From: Bifidobacterium sp. ESL0690
GTDB lineage: Bacteria; Actinomycetota; Actinomycetes; Actinomycetales; Bifidobacteriaceae
DNA: 64,000 nt
NCBI RefSeq assembly: GCF_029392315.1
Contig: NZ_CP113939.1
Span: 2,294,001 to 2,358,000, forward strand
Direction: 5' to 3'
A program made the translations under genes and the position numbers. The first letter of the stretch is position 1; each line of letters starts with the position of its first letter. Below are positions 52,096-62,444 of the stretch, one piece after another. Below the pieces are notes generated by a model. It was not told the origin of the DNA, ran no database searches, and saw only the letters and a list, made by a program, of their open reading frames with translations.

Positions 52096-54126
52096 TTACT
52101 CCTGACGAAGGCGACGACGGACCATGATCAGCGTGCCCGTAGCCACCGCCAGCAGCACGATGACAAGCAGCGCGAGGATGATGCCGGCGCCACCGGTCAG
52201 AGGAAGCTGCGAGATGGAAGTGATGGCCAAAACCACGATCGGCTTGTCGCTCGAAACGGCCGTAGCGTGCGGCGCAACCAAATTCCAGGAGTCGCTTTCG
52301 TTGGTATAGATAGACTTTCCGGCATTGGCTGCATCGGCCTCAACATGCACATTGAACACGGGCATGAAGGTGTCGGAGTAACCGGCCGGACGGGTGAGCT
52401 CCCTAACGGAGTAATCGCCCTTGCCCAGACCGTCGAACGTCAACTTGCCGTCGCTGCCAACCTCTAGGTCAGAAACGAAAGTGTTGTTACTGGCGTTCTG
52501 CGCGGCAACCAGCTTGTAATGGCCGTCGCCCAGCTTGATGAACTTGAGCGCGCTTGCCATAGCAGACCCTTCACCCGCTTTTGCCTCAGACGGCTTGGCA
52601 TCGGCCGCAAACAGCTGGTACTTCACACCCGTCAGCCCGTCGATGGCGTCCCGAGTAGCCTCATCCTTGGCATTGTCCCACGCCAGCTTGGGCTTGGTGA
52701 CGACCGAGAACTTGCGGAAGCTCGCCACGGAGGCGGGGTTCTCCGGGCTGGTGGCATTGGAAGCGAGGGAGCCGTTGCCAGCGCCGTTGCTCACGTTGCC
52801 GGTGGCCGGGTCGATGGTGGCGACGGTCGGATCGCTGGAATTGGCAGCGCTCGGCTGGTTGTTGATATCGCTGGAATAACTGAGCGTCGCACCATTCTGT
52901 AGCTGGCCGCCATCGGCGTCATCGGTAATCGACATCGTGTACGTAATGACTATCGAATCTCGATAACGGAACTTCAAGATGCTCGGAGAAAGGTCGAAGA
53001 CCACGTAATCGGTGGAATCATCACCCGGGATGTCTTGGAACTTGCCGTCTGCCGCAGCATGAGCGGTCACCTTGTAGTCACCGTTCGCGGCGCTGAGCTG
53101 GGTGGTGCCGACCATCACCTTTTCGGAACCGGAGACGAAATGCAGACCGAGCTGCTGAGGACGATCGACCATGGTGTAGATATAGCGGTGGAAGCCGGTG
53201 GTCAGCGGAACGCTGCCGGTGAGTTTATAATGCAGTTTGCCGCCGATGGAAGCGTTGTTGTTCTCATCGGTATCAAGCGCTTTGTCGACCGTCGGCGCAT
53301 CATTCTTCATATCGACCACGCCGAGCGTCTCCTTGGAGGTGCCGATCTTGTTGTAGGTCACGCCTTCGGAAGTGATTCCGGTGCTTACAAGCATCGGGAT
53401 GGAGTTGCCGGCGGCCTTCGGAGCAGCAGCGCCGGACTTGCCGGCCGCACCAGCAGCGCCCGCCTCGCCGGTGACGTCGTCGACCATATAGATGCCCGGC
53501 AGCAGGCCGGAAATGCTCACGGTCATCTTGTCGCCGGTAACCGTAGCAGCAGAAGCATCGGTGGGCTGTGCCGCAGCGGCACCCAGCAAAGCCCCGAATT
53601 TGGCGCTGTAGAAGACGTTGCTGACGAACTGACGCAGCTTGCCGTCCCAAGCGTGACCGACGCCACCGTTGTTGGAAGTCGTGTCCTCATTGGCGGTGTC
53701 GCTGTTCGCCTGGCCCGCAAAGCCGAGCCATTTAGCCGCGACCTCGCCGACGGGGTTGCCCTGATAGTGCACATCCGCGTCGCTGCCCTTGACCTCGCGC
53801 AACGCGGTGGCGGCCTCGGCGGTAATCTGCGGGTCGGTGCCGACGGACACGGCGTTCAGCACGCCTGTCGTCCCGTCGCCGTTCACAATGCCTTTGGCGT
53901 TCGCGTAGGTACCGATGCGCACGGCCTTGAACTGGTGGCCTTCGAGCATGGACTTGTCACCCTGAATGGCGATGGTCTCGCCCGCGTATGATCCCGCGAT
54001 GGCGGTGGGCACGGAGATGGCACCGTCCCCCTCTGCGTTTGCGGCACCCACCGGCGCCACTGCCAGCAGCGTGGCGGCGGCAAGCGCAGCTCCTGCGAGC
54101 TTGTGTATGGTGGTTTTGAAACTCAT
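52096..54126 (-). CDS. LPLTG major pilin (FimA/SpaA-like)
   Basis: 676 residues. Signal peptide KLAGAALAAATLLAVAPVGAANA. C-terminal sorting signal LPLTG, helix and basic tail VRRRLRQE. E-box YSVRELTRPAGY at about residues 590-600 supports intramolecular isopeptide bonding. The expected pilin motif (VYPKN) appears as VVDMKND before a conserved-looking TVDKALD, so the polymerising Lys is probably in that segment. Several Ig-like (Cna-B) domains follow one another. It is exported by Sec and polymerised by the sortase encoded downstream. Confidence 0.88.
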   Translation of the reverse strand: MSFKTTIHKLAGAALAAATLLAVAPVGAANAEGDGAISVPTAIAGSYAGETIAIQGDKSMLEGHQFKAVRIGTYANAKGIVNGDGTTGVLNAVSVGTDPQITAEAATALREVKGSDADVHYQGNPVGEVAAKWLGFAGQANSDTANEDTTSNNGGVGHAWDGKLRQFVSNVFYSAKFGALLGAAAAQPTDASAATVTGDKMTVSISGLLPGIYMVDDVTGEAGAAGAAGKSGAAAPKAAGNSIPMLVSTGITSEGVTYNKIGTSKETLGVVDMKNDAPTVDKALDTDENNNASIGGKLHYKLTGSVPLTTGFHRYIYTMVDRPQQLGLHFVSGSEKVMVGTTQLSAANGDYKVTAHAAADGKFQDIPGDDSTDYVVFDLSPSILKFRYRDSIVITYTMSITDDADGGQLQNGATLSYSSDINNQPSAANSSDPTVATIDPATGNVSNGAGNGSLASNATSPENPASVASFRKFSVVTKPKLAWDNAKDEATRDAIDGLTGVKYQLFAADAKPSEAKAGEGSAMASALKFIKLGDGHYKLVAAQNASNNTFVSDLEVGSDGKLTFDGLGKGDYSVRELTRPAGYSDTFMPVFNVHVEADAANAGKSIYTNESDSWNLVAPHATAVSSDKPIVVLAITSISQLPLTGGAGIILALLVIVLLAVATGTLIMVRRRLRQE

Positions 54127-54350
54127 ATCCCTTGTCTTTCTTTCCTCACTTGGTACGGATATTGGTTATCGGCCCGTGTCACCTTTGTTTCCAAGGTTTC
54201 GTCAGGCCAAATCTTTAAATTTTGCATTATGTGCGTCGCGATTTACGAACAACGAACACTCATTCAGGCGCATCACGGCATGCGCAAGAACGATTCCCAC
54301 GAAATGAAACGCAGGTCCATTCATACGAAACCGTTGACGAAACGACGAAC

Positions 54351-57300
54351 TCACCGCTTAATGTGCGCTCCGCGGTGCGCCTGGTGCGACCGGCGCCCTC
54401 CGGTATGCGCCCCGACCTTCTTCTTGAATCGGGTCAGGTAGACGTACCCTGCCACACTCACCAGCGCAACCGCAGCGGCGACAATCAGTAGCCACCACCG
54501 GCGCCAACCGGTGAACGGCAGCGCCCAGACGGGTTCCGGCTCCGCCAGTTCTGCACTGACCGCGTCCGACTGATTGCCCGGTTCGTTGCCATCAAGCTCC
54601 GCGAGCGTGTTGATGTTGTAGATAAAGTCCAGCGTTCCCGCGCGGTCCATCGAGGTGACGCTCAACTTCCCCGGCGGCATGAACGTCGGAACATCGATAT
54701 GCCATTTCGCATCCTTGTCGGTGGTGGTGCTGGTCTCGCTGCCATCCGGCCAAGTCGCGGTAACGTGGTTGCCCTCCATCCCCGTGAGCTTGCTGACCGG
54801 TGACGGGTCGATGCTGGCGCGTGCGGTGTCGGTCACCGTCCCGGAAATCCCGTCTCTACGACTCACCGACGTGACTTGAACGGCCGTCGGATAGGTATCG
54901 ATCAGCTGGTTGCGCACCTGGCCGAAGGTCAGTACGTGCGTGTCCGAGTTGTCAAGCACCGCGACGATGGTGAACAGGACCTTCCCGGCGTTCTCACCTT
55001 GCGTAAGGGTCGATACCGGCCCCTGCCAGGTCCAATCGGTGAGCCAATGCCCACTGCTCTGATCCTGCCGCTGCTCTTGACCCGCGGCGTCGAGCGCGCC
55101 GAAATCCTTCAGCAAGTAGGTGTCCGCAGGCGGCTGCGGGTTGTTCGGGTCATCATACGGCTGGCCGGTTATCGTATCGTGATGAATCGGCGCGGATTGC
55201 GCCACCGCGTAAAGCTTAAGTCTGTCGTTCGGGTTCACCGTTTCCGCCGATCCCTTGATGGTCACTTTCGCGTCCGCCGGCATCTCGCTTTTCCCGGACT
55301 TATTACGCACGGTGTGGGGCACGGTAAGCTGCTTGATTTCGGGGTTCTTGTTCATCTCGAGCTGGAAATTACCCTGAACGACGTTCGAGAAGAGCGAGGA
55401 AATCTTGAAATCATTGCTGTCGGTTTGCCAGGCATGGTAGCGGATGGAGTGCTGCAGGTTGGTGTCAATCGTGCGATTATCGGGAATGGACCAGCTGCCA
55501 TCCGGTTTGACTTCGGTGGAACCGATTCGGATACCTCGCGTCGCGGGGTCGTTCGGCTTGTTGAGGTTGATAATGTGCGATTGGTCCTCGGCGAAGAGCG
55601 TCACCGTATCCTTGGGAATACCCGTGCCGGTAATGGTACGCGAAGAGGTGTGCACATAGCTGTTGAACGGATTGATCGTCGGCGGTTTCGGGCGCGGAAT
55701 GCTGTAGTTGGCAAACGCGGTGTCGATGGTCCAGCCGACGTCGACCAGCTTGTTGATCTCCTCCTGTGTCGACGTGGAGGTGATGCTCAGCGGCTTGGTC
55801 GGATCAGCGTTGTTGTAAAGCGGATTGAAGGCATCGTGGACGCTTCTCGTCTGTCCGCCGGTCGGTGTGTTCTGCACCGTGCAGCCTTCGTAGGCCGCAG
55901 CGCTGTTCTGATTGCTGACACCGGGGTTGGTGGAAATCGGCCAGGTCACGAGCTTAAAATAGCCGTCGAGCTTTTCTTTCGTCTTGATGGCGCCGAAATC
56001 GATGTTGCCTTTGGCGTCCTGCAGTTTGTCCGGGTCGGTACCGGCGCCGGGAACCATCAAGTGGTTCGGTGTGCTGTTGTATGTGCGGTTATTCGGGCTG
56101 TTGAAGGCCGAATAGCTGTCGTTTCCTCCATAATTGGAATAAGCCGTCTGTCCATCAACGCGCACTGCGCTCGGCGTCAGCGATTGCACCGGCACCCAGT
56201 CCTTGCCATCTTTGAGCGCCAGCCATTGGTAATAGAACGAAGTGACTTGCGAGCAGGGGTAGCCGTTATAGCCGATGTTGTACCAGAAAACGAAGAAGGA
56301 GTTGGCCGGAGCGACGCCCGCGCCGGTTTTCTGGCTGGGGAAGCCATAATCGGTCACCAAGCCCCAGTTGGCCTGTCCGCTGCTCCACAGGTTAGGATGC
56401 GCATCGAAGCCGACATGGGCGGTCGGGCCGTTGCACAGTTGGACCCTTTGTGCCGCCGTGCCAGACCCCCAACCGCACGAGCTGGCATACATATACGAAG
56501 GTACGCCCTCACTGATATTGGTGACGTAACGCGAATCGAGCTTGGAGTAGGAATACACTCCACCCCAAGGGTTGCTGACCGGTATCTTCCCGTTCATCTG
56601 TCTGCCCGGCGCCGCCACGGCATAGATGTACTGGTCGTATTCGGTGCCGCCGACGTTGCCCGAAGCCAAGTCCTTGCCTGTGTAGTAGATGTTGCCCACA
56701 ATGGAGATGGTGAGGTAATCGTAGTCGCCGGAAACCAGCACGTTGTGGATGGTGTAGCGCTCCTCCGCGTTCTGTGCCCATTTGAGGGCGGCTTGTTGCG
56801 CATTCGTATCTGCGGCACGGTCGCTGTCGCCGCCGTAGGTGTTGAGATACGGAAAACTCGTCAACTGGGTGTTGGGATCGGTGCCAGGCGTCCCGGATAG
56901 GGAGACCAGCATCTGCATGCCACAGTCGATTTTCGGGTTCTCCCCGTTGACGTACTTTTTCTTGTAATCGCCATTGCCGCCAATATCGGAAATGGCTGAC
57001 ACAGCCACGCAGTTGGGATTCACCATGCCGTGCGGCATGCGCAGCACGAAATCCATGCGCAACTCGTCGTCGACGTTGTTGCCCTGCATCTTGTCGTTGT
57101 TGGCCAGGAATTTGTAAAGCTTCGGTTTGCAGTCCACGCGTTTGTCCGCGGGAACTGTGCTGTCGGTGTCTTGGACGCACAAGGCCGGATAATCGTCGAT
57201 AGTTACGTCGTTGCCGGCATCGGGAGCCTCGTTGTTGCCGGAAGCAAGGTTCGTCACTTCGTCCTGCGTCGCGGCGACGCTTTGGGTTGCCGTCGTATCC

Positions 57301-57488
57301 TGTGCCGCGACGTTTTGCGCGAAAGCGTTGATATTACCTGAAACTGCGGTCGCTATATTCGGGTTCAGCGCGCAACTTCCCAGCAGCAGCGACACTGCGA
57401 TGGCAACTGCCGCAAGCAGGCGGCCACGGTGCGAGATTGCGGCTGGCTTTTGAGTTATTTGTTTATTTATAAAATCGTTCGACTTCAT
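54351..57488 (-). CDS. LPFTG surface adhesin, likely pilus tip or minor pilin
   Basis: 1045 residues from ATG 57488, preceded by GGGAGGTGATT, a near-ideal site. N-terminal signal region LLAAVAIAVSLLLGSCALNP (contains GSC, so lipoprotein processing cannot be excluded). A large adhesin-like N-terminal domain, then Ig-like modules (PPTINPFNSYVHTSSRTITG; VRNKSGKSEMPADAKVTIKG; GISGTVTDTARASIDP). C-terminal LPFTG, helix LLIVAAAVALVSVAGYVYL and basic tail. First gene of the pilus set, so probably the tip subunit. The ligand is unknown. Confidence 0.85.
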   Translation of the reverse strand: MKSNDFINKQITQKPAAISHRGRLLAAVAIAVSLLLGSCALNPNIATAVSGNINAFAQNVAAQDTTATQSVAATQDEVTNLASGNNEAPDAGNDVTIDDYPALCVQDTDSTVPADKRVDCKPKLYKFLANNDKMQGNNVDDELRMDFVLRMPHGMVNPNCVAVSAISDIGGNGDYKKKYVNGENPKIDCGMQMLVSLSGTPGTDPNTQLTSFPYLNTYGGDSDRAADTNAQQAALKWAQNAEERYTIHNVLVSGDYDYLTISIVGNIYYTGKDLASGNVGGTEYDQYIYAVAAPGRQMNGKIPVSNPWGGVYSYSKLDSRYVTNISEGVPSYMYASSCGWGSGTAAQRVQLCNGPTAHVGFDAHPNLWSSGQANWGLVTDYGFPSQKTGAGVAPANSFFVFWYNIGYNGYPCSQVTSFYYQWLALKDGKDWVPVQSLTPSAVRVDGQTAYSNYGGNDSYSAFNSPNNRTYNSTPNHLMVPGAGTDPDKLQDAKGNIDFGAIKTKEKLDGYFKLVTWPISTNPGVSNQNSAAAYEGCTVQNTPTGGQTRSVHDAFNPLYNNADPTKPLSITSTSTQEEINKLVDVGWTIDTAFANYSIPRPKPPTINPFNSYVHTSSRTITGTGIPKDTVTLFAEDQSHIINLNKPNDPATRGIRIGSTEVKPDGSWSIPDNRTIDTNLQHSIRYHAWQTDSNDFKISSLFSNVVQGNFQLEMNKNPEIKQLTVPHTVRNKSGKSEMPADAKVTIKGSAETVNPNDRLKLYAVAQSAPIHHDTITGQPYDDPNNPQPPADTYLLKDFGALDAAGQEQRQDQSSGHWLTDWTWQGPVSTLTQGENAGKVLFTIVAVLDNSDTHVLTFGQVRNQLIDTYPTAVQVTSVSRRDGISGTVTDTARASIDPSPVSKLTGMEGNHVTATWPDGSETSTTTDKDAKWHIDVPTFMPPGKLSVTSMDRAGTLDFIYNINTLAELDGNEPGNQSDAVSAELAEPEPVWALPFTGWRRWWLLIVAAAVALVSVAGYVYLTRFKKKVGAHTGGRRSHQAHRGAHIKR

Positions 57489-58027
57489 CGCAATCACCTC
57501 CCCAACATCGGATGACATCGAAATTTAAAGTTTTATATTTATCCGCATATGCGTATAAATGTCATTCTTTTCAAGTTCAATCCATCAAATTGTCGTTCCA
57601 GGCAATACGCGCGTTTACCGATTAAGCATCGCGCGAGGGAATAAACGGGTACTAGTGTGCGGGTTCCATAAGACATAAAAACTCAATAAAAATTAGACAT
57701 ATTTATACATAGATGTGAGTATTGTCTCATTTTAGGACCACACTTAACAGCATCGTCCTTTATACATAGAAGTTTATTTTGCAGGAATTTCAGTAGAATC
57801 TATTATGAATATTTATACTATGCAAAATATAGATTAAACAAAGAATGTTTCATTTTGTGCTATTTTAAATGTGATATTGCTAATAAAATATCAAACGTTT
57901 TATAGCTCTCAGAATATCCGTCAGTACGTCCTGAAATCGTCAAGGGCAATGACACTGTCTGATCAAAGCTAAATATTGCAAAATATTGTTAAAACGGGTA
58001 TTATTGTACCCAAAAGAGGTGATTAAT
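57489..58027. other. Very AT-rich region upstream of the pilus operon and dinJ
   Basis: About 540 bases without a gene. Row 57781-57840 has 14 G/C in 60. Near-repeats ATACATAGA(T/A)G and TATTTATACTATG recur between 57700 and 57830. This is the divergent promoter of the pilus operon and the toxin-antitoxin pair. No homopolymeric G or C run that could drive phase variation was seen. Confidence 0.55.
57996..58011. promoter_or_regulatory. Candidate autoregulatory operator of dinJ-yafQ
   Basis: Perfect inverted repeat GGGTA and TACCC around six bases, directly before the ribosome-binding site of the antitoxin gene. This is the usual place for antitoxin binding. A direct repeat AATATTG (57972 and 57983) precedes it. 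Confidence 0.55.
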
Positions 58028-58288
58028 TTGGTATCAGCCGCAAAAACACGAATGCAGATTCGAATCGACCCCACACTCAAGGAGCAGGGTGAACAGCTGT
58101 TCCGCTCAATGGGCACCGACCTGTCGAGTGCAGTGAGCATGTTCGTGGCGCAAGCCGTGCACGAAGGCGGTTTCCCGTTCCGCCCGGTCGCCGACCCGCT
58201 CGCTACGGCCGTCAAAGTCGCCGAGTCCGAACCTGCCGAATACGTAGGCAGCGCGCAGGACGTGAAGGATATGATCGATGCCTTATAA
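58028..58288 (+). CDS. dinJ: DinJ/RelB-type antitoxin
   Basis: 86 residues. TTG at 58028 sits seven bases after AGAGGTGA and starts the natural N-terminus LVSAAKTRMQIRIDPTLKEQGEQLF. Ribbon-helix-helix DNA-binding fold (TRMQIRIDPTLKEQ...MGTDLSSAVSMFVAQAV) followed by an acidic toxin-binding tail. It neutralises the toxin encoded just downstream, whose start overlaps its last codons by 11 bases, and likely represses its own promoter. Confidence 0.88.
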   Translation: MVSAAKTRMQIRIDPTLKEQGEQLFRSMGTDLSSAVSMFVAQAVHEGGFPFRPVADPLATAVKVAESEPAEYVGSAQDVKDMIDAL

Positions 58289-58559
58289 TTTCGAGGTCAG
58301 TCCCCAATTCAAACGCGACGTGAAAGCGATGAAACGGCGTCACAGGGACATGGCGGAGCTGGAAAGGGCAATCGACGCTCTGGCAGTCAACGACACTGCC
58401 CTTCTTTCCGGCCATTTCCGGGATCACAAACTCACCGGCGATTTGTCTGGTTGCCGCGAGCTTCATATTGAAGGTGATTGGTTACTGGTTTACAAGAAGA
58501 GAAAGTCAACGGTGACTATCATCTTGCTACGTACCGGAACCCACGACCAACTACTATAA
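58278..58559 (+). CDS. yafQ: YafQ-type mRNA interferase toxin
   Basis: 93 residues, RelE-superfamily ribosome-dependent endoribonuclease. FEVSPQFKRDVKAMKRR at the start, then HKLTGDLSGCRELHIEGDWLLVYKK and LRTGTHDQLL. These hold the His and Asp residues used for catalysis in YafQ. It starts inside the antitoxin gene, so translation is coupled. It looks intact. Confidence 0.9.
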   Translation: MPYNFEVSPQFKRDVKAMKRRHRDMAELERAIDALAVNDTALLSGHFRDHKLTGDLSGCRELHIEGDWLLVYKKRKSTVTIILLRTGTHDQLL

Positions 58560-58568
58560 GACAAATAA

Positions 58569-58610
58569 AAGTCGGCCAGCTTGATGTTTCTGCATCAAAC
58601 TGGCCGACTT
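58569..58610. terminator. Bidirectional terminator, yafQ / glnK
   Basis: Arms of 18 nt with one mismatch (AAGTCGGCCAGCTTGATG and CATCAAACTGGCCGACTT) around a six-base loop, between convergent genes. Confidence 0.8.
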
Positions 58611-58628
58611 CGGTAACTAAATGGCATC

Positions 58629-60262
<1,634 letters not shown>

Positions 60263-60398
60263 TTCGCGTTTCCTCTCCTCCGGCCTGTCTGCGCGCCGGA
60301 GCTCGACGCGCCCTGAACCGTATGTGGCTATGAAACACGGAAAACGTAAGGAGAAGTTTGACGCGAGATTACGGCGATGTAAAACTCACGGCACTATC

Positions 60399-60414
60399 GA
60401 AACATAATGGTTAC
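60399..60414. promoter_or_regulatory. Candidate GlnR box upstream of amt
   Basis: GAAAC-ATAATG-GTTAC matches the GaAAC-n6-GTnAC half of the actinobacterial GlnR consensus, about 140 bases upstream of amtB. The flanking half-sites are not clear. Nitrogen control is the expected regulation for this operon. Confidence 0.4.
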
Positions 60415-60442
60415 TTGCACTTATGGAACACGAGCAATATTT

Positions 60443-60753
60443 TGCTGCTGGAAAACCGCATATAACGATAGTTTAGAGTACGTTTCCCAGCAGCACCATC
60501 ATACTTTAGTGCTGGAAAATTGCATATAACCATACCCAAAAATCCGTTTACCAGCAGCACCACAGATTAATGCTGGAAAACCGCACCTAACGGCAAATAA
60601 GAGTCCGTTCTCCAGCAGCACCACACTTCAGTGCTGGGAAACGGCACGCAACCACACCCAAAAGTCCGTTTACCAGCAGCATACATATTTTTACGCTTTT
60701 ACATGCCGGAAAACTGCACGCAACAACAAATAAAAGTCCGTTTACCAGCACTA
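60443..60753. repeat. Intergenic hairpin array E (five units)
   Basis: Five units begin CTGGAAAAC(C/T)GCA-like at 60448, 60512, 60573, 60634 and 60706 (spacings 64, 61, 61, 72). Each has about 20 variable bases and then GTCCGTTTACCAGCAGCAC or a close form. Left and right arms are inverted, giving a hairpin per unit and an alternative hairpin across units. The same unit occurs twice in array B. The array lies 3' of ftsY and upstream of amt. Confidence 0.85.
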
Positions 60754-60828
60754 AAGTGTCATTTTCGCAAGAACAGATGGCTGAACATCGTAAATACGGC
60801 AGAATAATTCAAAAGCCAAGTTGGTGGC

Positions 60829-62382
60829 TCAGGCAAGGATACCGTCGACGAAACCTTCCGGATCGAACGGAGCCAAATCGTCGGGGCCTTCGCCGAGGCC
60901 GACCAGCTTGACCGGCACACCAAGCTCCTGTTGTACGGAGATGACGATGCCGCCCTTGGCCGAGCCGTCGAGCTTCGAAAGCACGACGCCGGTGATGCCG
61001 ATGGCCTCCGCGAAGACCTTGGCCTGCGCCATACCGTTCTGGCCGGTAACCGCGTCGAGCACCAGCAGCACTTCGTCGACCGGCAGGTTCTTTTCGGTGA
61101 CGCGGCGAATCTTGCCGAGCTCGTCCATGAGATTCGCCTTGTTCTGCAGACGGCCGGCGGTATCGATAATCAACACGTCGACGTTCTGTTCCTTGGCCTG
61201 CTTGGAAGCGTCGAACGCGACGGATGCTGGATCGCCACCTTCCTTTTCGCTGCGCACAACCGGCACACCGACCTTCTGTCCCCAGGTCTCGAGTTGGTCG
61301 GCGGCGGCGGCGCGGAACGTGTCGGCGGCGGCGAGCATCACGCTCTTGCCTTCCGAAACGAAGAGACGCGCGAGCTTGCCTGCGGTCGTGGTCTTTCCGG
61401 TGCCGTTGACGCCGACCATGATGATGACGCTCGGCTTCTTGGCATCGGGCTTGTCCGCGTTGAGCGCGCGGTCGGGCTGGGAATCGACCAGGTCGATAAG
61501 CTTGGAACGCAAGGCCTCGCGCACGGCTTTCGGGTCGGAGGTGCCGGTGATGCGGGCATCGTTACGCAACTCGTCCACCAGCTTCTCGCTGGCCTCGCTG
61601 CCGACATCGGCCAGCAGCAACGTGTCTTCGACGTCCTCCCAATCGGACTCGGAAAGCTGATCCTTGGCGAGGATGTTGAAGAGCACGCGCCCGAACGGGT
61701 TCGAAGACTTGCTGAGTTTCTCCTTGAGGCGAACACCTCGCGACGCCTTAGGTTCCGGAGTCTCGACCTCAGACTTCGCGGGAGCCTCTTCCTTCGAAGC
61801 ACTTGCGGCAGAAGAATCAGGCTTGGTCGCGCCCTTCTTCGCTTCGGAACTTTCCTTAGTCGCGCTTTTGGCACTTGCCTTATCCTGAGAGGAAGGTTTG
61901 TTGCCAGAACCCTTCTTATCGTTGGCTTTCTGAGTTTTCTTCGCGCTCTTCGTCCGAGAGGCTTTCTCCGTGGTGTTCTTCGCGCTCGACTTTTCACCAG
62001 CCGAAGATTTACCTCCGGAGCCCTTCTCCCCCTTGAGCTTCTGAGCGCCTTTGGCTTTCTTCCCGCCGGTTTTCTGGGCATTCTTCGCCGTATCGCCGGT
62101 CTTCACTTTGCCCGACTCATCTGACTTGCTCGGCTCACTGGCTTTACTCGACTTGCCGGTCTTACCGACATCCGTCTTTGCGGTTTCAGACGATTCCTTA
62201 TCCTTGCCACCGCTCGCTTCGCCAGCTTCAGCACTTTTCGCGCCTTCGGAAACGTTGGTATTCTGCGGGTTAACGGCGTTTTTCTTGTGCGAATGCGACA
62301 CCAGCACGGCCACGGCAATAAGCACGACGGCGACGACAACAAGCGCCGCGACAATCAACATCGGATTGATAATAAGACTCAT
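60829..62382 (-). CDS. ftsY: Signal recognition particle receptor FtsY
   Basis: 517 residues. An N-terminal helix (MLIVAALVVVAVVLIAVAVLV) anchors it in the membrane. Then comes a long Lys/Ser/Ala/Glu-rich linker of about 170 residues, and the NG GTPase domain: VIIMVGVNGTGKTTTAGKLA (G1), AADTFRAAAADQLETW, VLIIDTAGRLQNKANLM, VVLSKLDGSAKGGIVISV and VGLGEGPDDLAPFDPEGFV. It docks ribosome-SRP complexes at the translocon. The linker is more variable and longer than in many FtsY proteins. Confidence 0.95.
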   Translation of the reverse strand: MSLIINPMLIVAALVVVAVVLIAVAVLVSHSHKKNAVNPQNTNVSEGAKSAEAGEASGGKDKESSETAKTDVGKTGKSSKASEPSKSDESGKVKTGDTAKNAQKTGGKKAKGAQKLKGEKGSGGKSSAGEKSSAKNTTEKASRTKSAKKTQKANDKKGSGNKPSSQDKASAKSATKESSEAKKGATKPDSSAASASKEEAPAKSEVETPEPKASRGVRLKEKLSKSSNPFGRVLFNILAKDQLSESDWEDVEDTLLLADVGSEASEKLVDELRNDARITGTSDPKAVREALRSKLIDLVDSQPDRALNADKPDAKKPSVIIMVGVNGTGKTTTAGKLARLFVSEGKSVMLAAADTFRAAAADQLETWGQKVGVPVVRSEKEGGDPASVAFDASKQAKEQNVDVLIIDTAGRLQNKANLMDELGKIRRVTEKNLPVDEVLLVLDAVTGQNGMAQAKVFAEAIGITGVVLSKLDGSAKGGIVISVQQELGVPVKLVGLGEGPDDLAPFDPEGFVDGILA

Positions 62383-62444
62383 ACTTCAAGATTATTGGCG
62401 AGGCGCGACGCAACGTTGGTTCAAGGCTCACATACAATATAACT

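Noticed and set aside
54876..56900. 674-codon open frame antisense to the tip adhesin
   Set aside because: Low-complexity Arg/Val-rich translation, no start signal, and a well-supported protein lies on the other strand. A shadow frame of GC-rich coding DNA.
50610..57700. Homopolymeric G/C tract for pilus phase variation
   Set aside because: Such tracts are known for some bifidobacterial pili, but no run of eight or more G or C was seen here.
57986..58027. Upstream TTG start for dinJ
   Set aside because: It would place the start within the operator-like palindrome; the TTG at 58028 has AGAGGTGA at proper spacing.
60443..60753. CRISPR array
   Set aside because: Repeats are imperfect, inverted within each unit, and separated by only about 9-20 variable bases; no cas genes are near. 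The same holds for 49841-50060.
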